Part shown: piece by piece, positions 60,201 to 64,000 of the stretch | How positions within the stretch are numbered: position 1 is the stretch's first letter | Layout: every line of letters begins with the position of its first letter | NCBI GenBank assembly: GCA_030704615.1 | Contig: CM060733.1 | Coordinates: forward strand, 20,956,001-21,020,000 | Source of the DNA: Takakia lepidozioides | Taxonomy: Eukaryota > Streptophyta > Takakiopsida > Takakiales > Takakiaceae | Direction of reading: 5' to 3' | Length of the DNA: 64,000 nt | Translations under genes and position numbers: made by a program | Notes under the pieces: model-generated | The model's input: only the letters and a program-made list of their open reading frames with translations | Database searches by the model: none | What the model was told of the DNA's origin: nothing

Positions 60201-61099
60201 AAAGTCTGGTACTAGTAGACACCTAATAGTGACACATAGGCCCCCCCAAAAATGCACAACAATTTTCCTACCGTGGTTACTGGGTCATCCATGTATAATC
60301 TTATATGGTCCTAAAATGGACATAAAGTTAGCCTATGATGAATTAATGCCAACCTAATAGGGACATGAAGTGGACATGAATGTAGCCTGCCAACCCCCCC
60401 TAATATCAGAGGGCATGTCATAAAAGTTTCAACTCATGACCCAATGTTGCTTAGAGCTCATTGCATACATGCCTCCCGATTGGCTGAATATTAACGTTCA
60501 TAATATGTTAAGAAATCATTGATACGCTAGATAATGGACAAGGCACATCCTATTCGTAAAATAAAGCATCCTATTTAGATTAGCCTCGTGTCTGTGCGTC
60601 GTCTCATCGCAGGGAATATTTTCTTGCGAAGCTCTGGAGCCCAGGCGATGCGTTCCCGCGATCTCCTGATTCAGCTTGGATGCACTGGTTGATACTCTTG
60701 TTTGGTGTTATTTCGGAGCTCACATTTTGGTGTTTGGGTAATGGAACCAAAACACCCTTCACGTGCCAATAGCTTCTGCCGTATCACACTGGGTAGGTGT
60801 ATTGTGCTCAATCTTTATCGTTGCACTCAAAATGTAACCACCAATTTGTGATGTGATGATCAGTGTACTGCTATTCAGAAGTGCTATTTTGGAGCCAGCT
60901 GAGTTTTTTCAAGTTAAACCTTTCTATTCATAGAACTGTAGCATTTTGAGTACATTGGGTTATGGTACTTCACTGTCAGAGCTGCCAGAGCATGCTCTTG
61001 ATATTTACCTTAGCTAGTAGTCAGCTTCAGGGTGGCTCGTTATGATCTGATTTCGTCATTGGACACTCTTGTAAGTTTGAACAGTCCTCATTTACTCAG
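57258..61099. other. Intergenic with a GC-rich block
   Basis: 57650-58010 is GC- and CpG-rich with a duplicated CCCGCCTTTCTAT word, looking like a promoter or gene start. A frame at 57810-58241 (+) ends MVKPDREQSVHAVNGG...GQ and could be a first exon, but no downstream exon can be placed. 59280-59910 repeats GGTATG/CATACC words in both orientations. I found no supported gene. Confidence 0.35.
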
Positions 61100-61866
61100 A
61101 ATAGGTTCTTTTGAACATGCTTTGCTAAAGCTCAGTTTTGCAGAGCATAAATGAGTGGACCTTGATGTTGAGCTTTTGCATTGCCAGGTGGCCATTGCTC
61201 ACATGACAATTATGGCCATCTAAAATCAGTAAGTGTCGATTTGTGGTTGACATGTTGCCTCCTTTTGCTTGTATAGAGGCAATGAAATGTGAGATCCATT
61301 TGGAGAATAGAATACCAGCTATCCATGCTTTAGATTGCATGGCCATAGTGACATCATTCTCACATCACTCAATGTAATTTCGTCTGAATTGGTTACCTTT
61401 GAAAATGTAAAAATTTGGAATTGATTCACCATTACCATTGATGCAAGATAGAACGGACAGCCATTCCCTCTCGTTAGGTGTGATGAATTTGGACCCTGTT
61501 TTGGCCAGCACCCAAGCACCTCCATTTTTACCAGCCCGGGCACCAGATTCATTGTCATTCGTTTCGTGGGACCTTGATGGGGAGGCTGGGCTCTGAAGAA
61601 CAACGGTTTTGAGCTAGCTGATCCGGCAGAAAAGTCGGAATTGCCTCCCTGTTGCATTTTAACAAAGAGGGTTACCCCCCTGCAGGTAATCTTTTGGGGG
61701 TTTTCAGCCCAATTCTTAACTATGGAGGAGACCAGCCTGCAGGTAATTCCTTTGGACAGAATGTTGTTGGGGCCTATATGTACCTCTATTTGCTCCATTT
61801 TTGAACCTTTAGTGAATGGCGTGGTTTCCTGAGGTGGTTCCATTCTGAGGAATGGCTGGTGGACAT
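61100..61866 (-). pseudogene. DDE_1 (pogo/CENP-B-like) transposase relic
   Basis: On the minus strand the translation contains a FQIFTFSKV stretch, then after a 1-base shift MAMQSKAWIAGILFSKWISH and STTNRHLLILDGHNCHVSNG. The LILDGHNxH block is the second catalytic-Asp motif of the DDE_1 superfamily endonucleases (pogo/Tigger-like). The third acidic motif and the N-terminal DNA-binding domain are not seen. Frameshifts and the gypsy copy 4 leader at its upstream side show that it is dead. Confidence 0.6.
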
Positions 61867-62411
61867 AAGGAGGCACTGGCGGACCCTGTGGAGGCTTGCA
61901 TGGGGCCTTGGAGACCAAGTTTCATGAGCTCGTGGAGGGCAGTTTGAGGAGTGTCTACAGGATGCTTTCATGGTCATGCAAATGAGAGAAGAGAGGAAAA
62001 AAAAAAGTGTTGGGATGAGGGCATGCTGGGGATAGGCATTGCTTTAGCTTCCCTTCCTCCTAGCTTTCCACCTTCTCTGTACAGGTCGAGATCTTTCCGT
62101 GGGTGGAGGTAAGAGTTAGTCCGGGTTTGGGCTGGGGTGTCCTTGCAGGAGCGACACTCTGGAGTTGTTTTTGGTGTGGGGGAGTTGTTGTTTTCATTCT
62201 TGTGTTTGGATCCCCTCCACACCTGCATGCTTGATTGTGCGTCATGCTAGTTTTGTGTGGGCGCTTGTTTTTATAGGTGGTTGACTCGGGCTTGATCGTC
62301 GATCCAACCCTAGAGCATGCTCCAAACCATAAGCCGCATCAGGTTCTCTACTCGGTTATCTTGTGGAGAGGGGGTTAGAGACATGTTCATGACCGGTTGA
62401 GTGTCAGTTTG

Positions 62412-63470
62412 TCAACACGGAGGTGCCACTAGTTGCTGGGGAAAGTGTCGGTACAAGCACTAGCGATACTAGTGGGTACACGAGACGAGGTGTGCGATTT
62501 AGGCCACCTTCACCTCCTGTGTCTTCTATGGAAGGTTCTGATTCGGATTATGAATCAGGAAGACTTATACCGACGGTGCAAGTTGTTCCCTTGTCATTGT
62601 TGTGAGACACAATGGAGGAGATGTATGGAGCCACCAAGGGGTCACGCAGGTACTCTGGGGCGGTGGGCACCATTGAGTTAGATGATTTTATCCAAGAGTT
62701 TGATAGTTGGTGTGACTTGCAACAAATGCGCAATCCACAACTGTTTGCGCCTTTTATGGCATGGAAGGGGCTATTTCACCACCTTGAGGGGCCGCCCATG
62801 GATGATTACCATGAGTTTAGGTGGGGGTATGATGTTGAGATCGAGGAGTGGAGGATGTACTGGTCACCCGACTATGTCTCCATCACTAGAGGCACTAGAA
62901 GGACAAGGGCAGTAGCCATATCCGCAGCTCCACCGGCAGCAGTGAGACTAGTGGTACAGAGGCTACGACGTCCACCCAAGCCACTGCTGCACCAGCACCA
63001 GTGCCCGTGCCTGCCTTCAACCCTGTTGTGGAGTTCTACGAAGAGTTGAGAAGGAACTATCAATGGGTGAGGACAAAGAAGTTGAGAAGTTTGCAAGAGT
63101 TCCAGAGGAAGCTTACTGAGAGCTTGAGAGAGGCTTTTACTCGCATGCGGCGCTTGATAAATGTAACCCAAGGGGTTACGGAGGCTCAAGCAGTCCAATT
63201 TTGGTATGGGATATTGGACAAGGAGCTGAGGAGAAGGATGTGGGATGCAACTCTCCTACAAACGGCCCAACCCACCTTAGCAAATGTGTTTTTGCTGGCA
63301 GAGCGGATAGAGCTCAACATGGTGGAGGAACGGGTGGTCATGGTGGGATTTGCTAAGGAGACACCACGGGGTAGTGATGCTCCTAGCCAGCCACTACCTC
63401 AACGTACTCAAGGCAGCAAGGGGCTCAAGTGAATCTCAAGGAAAGACAGAGAGGACCTCAGATGCAGGGG
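62412..63470 (+). pseudogene. Gag of copy 4
   Basis: Conserved blocks SGYTRRGVRFRPPSPP, FIQEFDSWCDLQQMRNPQLF, WRMYWSPDYVSITRGTR, FNPVVEFYEELRRNYQWV and LLAERIELNMVEE are all present. A TGG-to-TGA stop at 62603 and a shift near 62940 break it. The zinc knuckles are deleted. Confidence 0.85.
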
Positions 63471-63480
63471 TCTCTCCTAT

Positions 63481-64000
63481 AAGTATGCCATGCCCACACC
63501 AAAAGAGATATTTGTTGCCATTGGGCATGCCAAGGTCTTTAACCAGTTGCCGATCAAGGAGGCGGACAAGCAGAAGACGACATTCTGGGGGATCAATGAG
63601 CACGGGAATGATTGTCTATATCAGTGGCGGTTCTTACCATTCGGGCTTAAGAACGCTTCTGCAGAGTTCCAGAGAGTCATGGATATGATTCTAGCAGGGG
63701 TGAACTTTGTTCGGTGCTACATAAATGACATCATCATCTTTAGTGGTACAGTGGAAGAGCACTGTCTCATTCAAGTGGTATTTGAGCGTTTGAGATCACA
63801 CAGATTGAAATTACATCCGGGGTAGTGCAAGTTCTTCCACAACCAGATTGAGTATCTAGGCCACATGATATATCCTGGAGGATTGGAGGTACAGCAGACT
63901 AAGGTGGAGGCCATCGCACAGATTCCACGCCCCACGGATGTGAGCCGAGTTCGAGCTTTCATGGGGTTGGCGAACTATTATAGATGGTTTGTCAAGGGAT
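63481..64000 (+). pseudogene. RT fragment of copy 4, catalytic residues lost
   Basis: Starts at KYAMPTPKEIF. About 30 bp that encode the STLDLRSGYH stretch in copy 1 are deleted in frame (AKVFNQLPIKEAD), removing the first catalytic Asp. The YxDD box reads YIND. A TAG at 63823 replaces a Lys codon. The connection sequence LGHMIYPGGL follows to the end. Confidence 0.88.

Larger units (their letters stand above)
61867..64000 (+). mobile_element. Gypsy copy 4: leader and gag fused to RT by deletion, runs off the window
   Basis: The leader (AGCTCGTGGAGGGCAGTTTG, then TCATGGTCATGCAA) aligns with 48220-48280. Gag follows, then at about 63479 the sequence jumps from the region before the zinc knuckles into RT. 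The knuckles, protease, methyltransferase and first part of RT are missing. The element continues past 64000. Confidence 0.9.

Overview
The window looks like nuclear DNA of a land plant. It has GT-AG introns, a cytosolic ribosomal protein L3 gene, a small ABA/WDS (ASR-type) stress-protein gene, five plant-type heavy-metal-associated (HMA) domain genes, and AT-rich intergenic DNA full of Ty3/gypsy LTR retrotransposons, tRNA-headed SINEs and foldback elements. I cannot name the species. Retrotransposons carrying a cytosine methyltransferase suggest a lineage outside the well-studied flowering plants, but that is an inference.

Layout. 1-2 kb: intergenic, with a truncated SINE. 2.1-2.95 kb: two-exon ASR-like gene (+) with an ABRE and a TATA box. 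4.24-6.59 kb: four-exon RPL3 (+). 7-10 kb: a diverged ~1.25-kb tandem duplication holding a SINE and a solo LTR. 11.97-23.19 kb: the largest gypsy element (copy 1). 23.2-28.4 kb: decayed repeat-rich DNA with short palindromes, a 60-bp minisatellite and a Ulp1/C48 protease fragment. 28.4-40.6 kb: four related four-exon HMA genes, all on the minus strand. 41-44.7 kb: minisatellites, a CACTA-like foldback element and a SINE. 44.7-52.2 kb: gypsy copy 2 (-, lacking gag, protease and methyltransferase) and copy 3 (+, cut inside the methyltransferase). 56.2-57.3 kb: a fifth HMA gene (-) that still has the metal-binding CxxC. 61.1-61.9 kb: DDE_1/pogo-like transposase relic (-). 61.9 kb to the end: gypsy copy 4 (+), gag joined to RT by an internal deletion.

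The most unusual content is the gypsy family. Its order is LTR, a long repeat-rich leader, Gag with two zinc knuckles, aspartic protease, a DNMT3/DRM-like C5-cytosine methyltransferase, reverse transcriptase, RNase H, integrase and a C-terminal PHD finger. The methyltransferase and RT are in the same reading frame, so the enzyme was probably part of one Pol polyprotein. The element therefore carries both a DNA-methylation writer and a probable histone-tail reader. All copies here are damaged. Most stop codons that I could compare between copies are C-to-T or G-to-A changes, as expected if the family itself was methylated.

The HMA genes form a second system. Four neighbouring paralogues share an unusual layout (a 21-bp first exon, an LFYGR-like exon, a constant 73-bp exon, then an exon with a tyrosine-rich tail). 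In all four the CxxC metal site is degenerate. The fifth gene keeps CCEKC and has no intron in the HMA domain.
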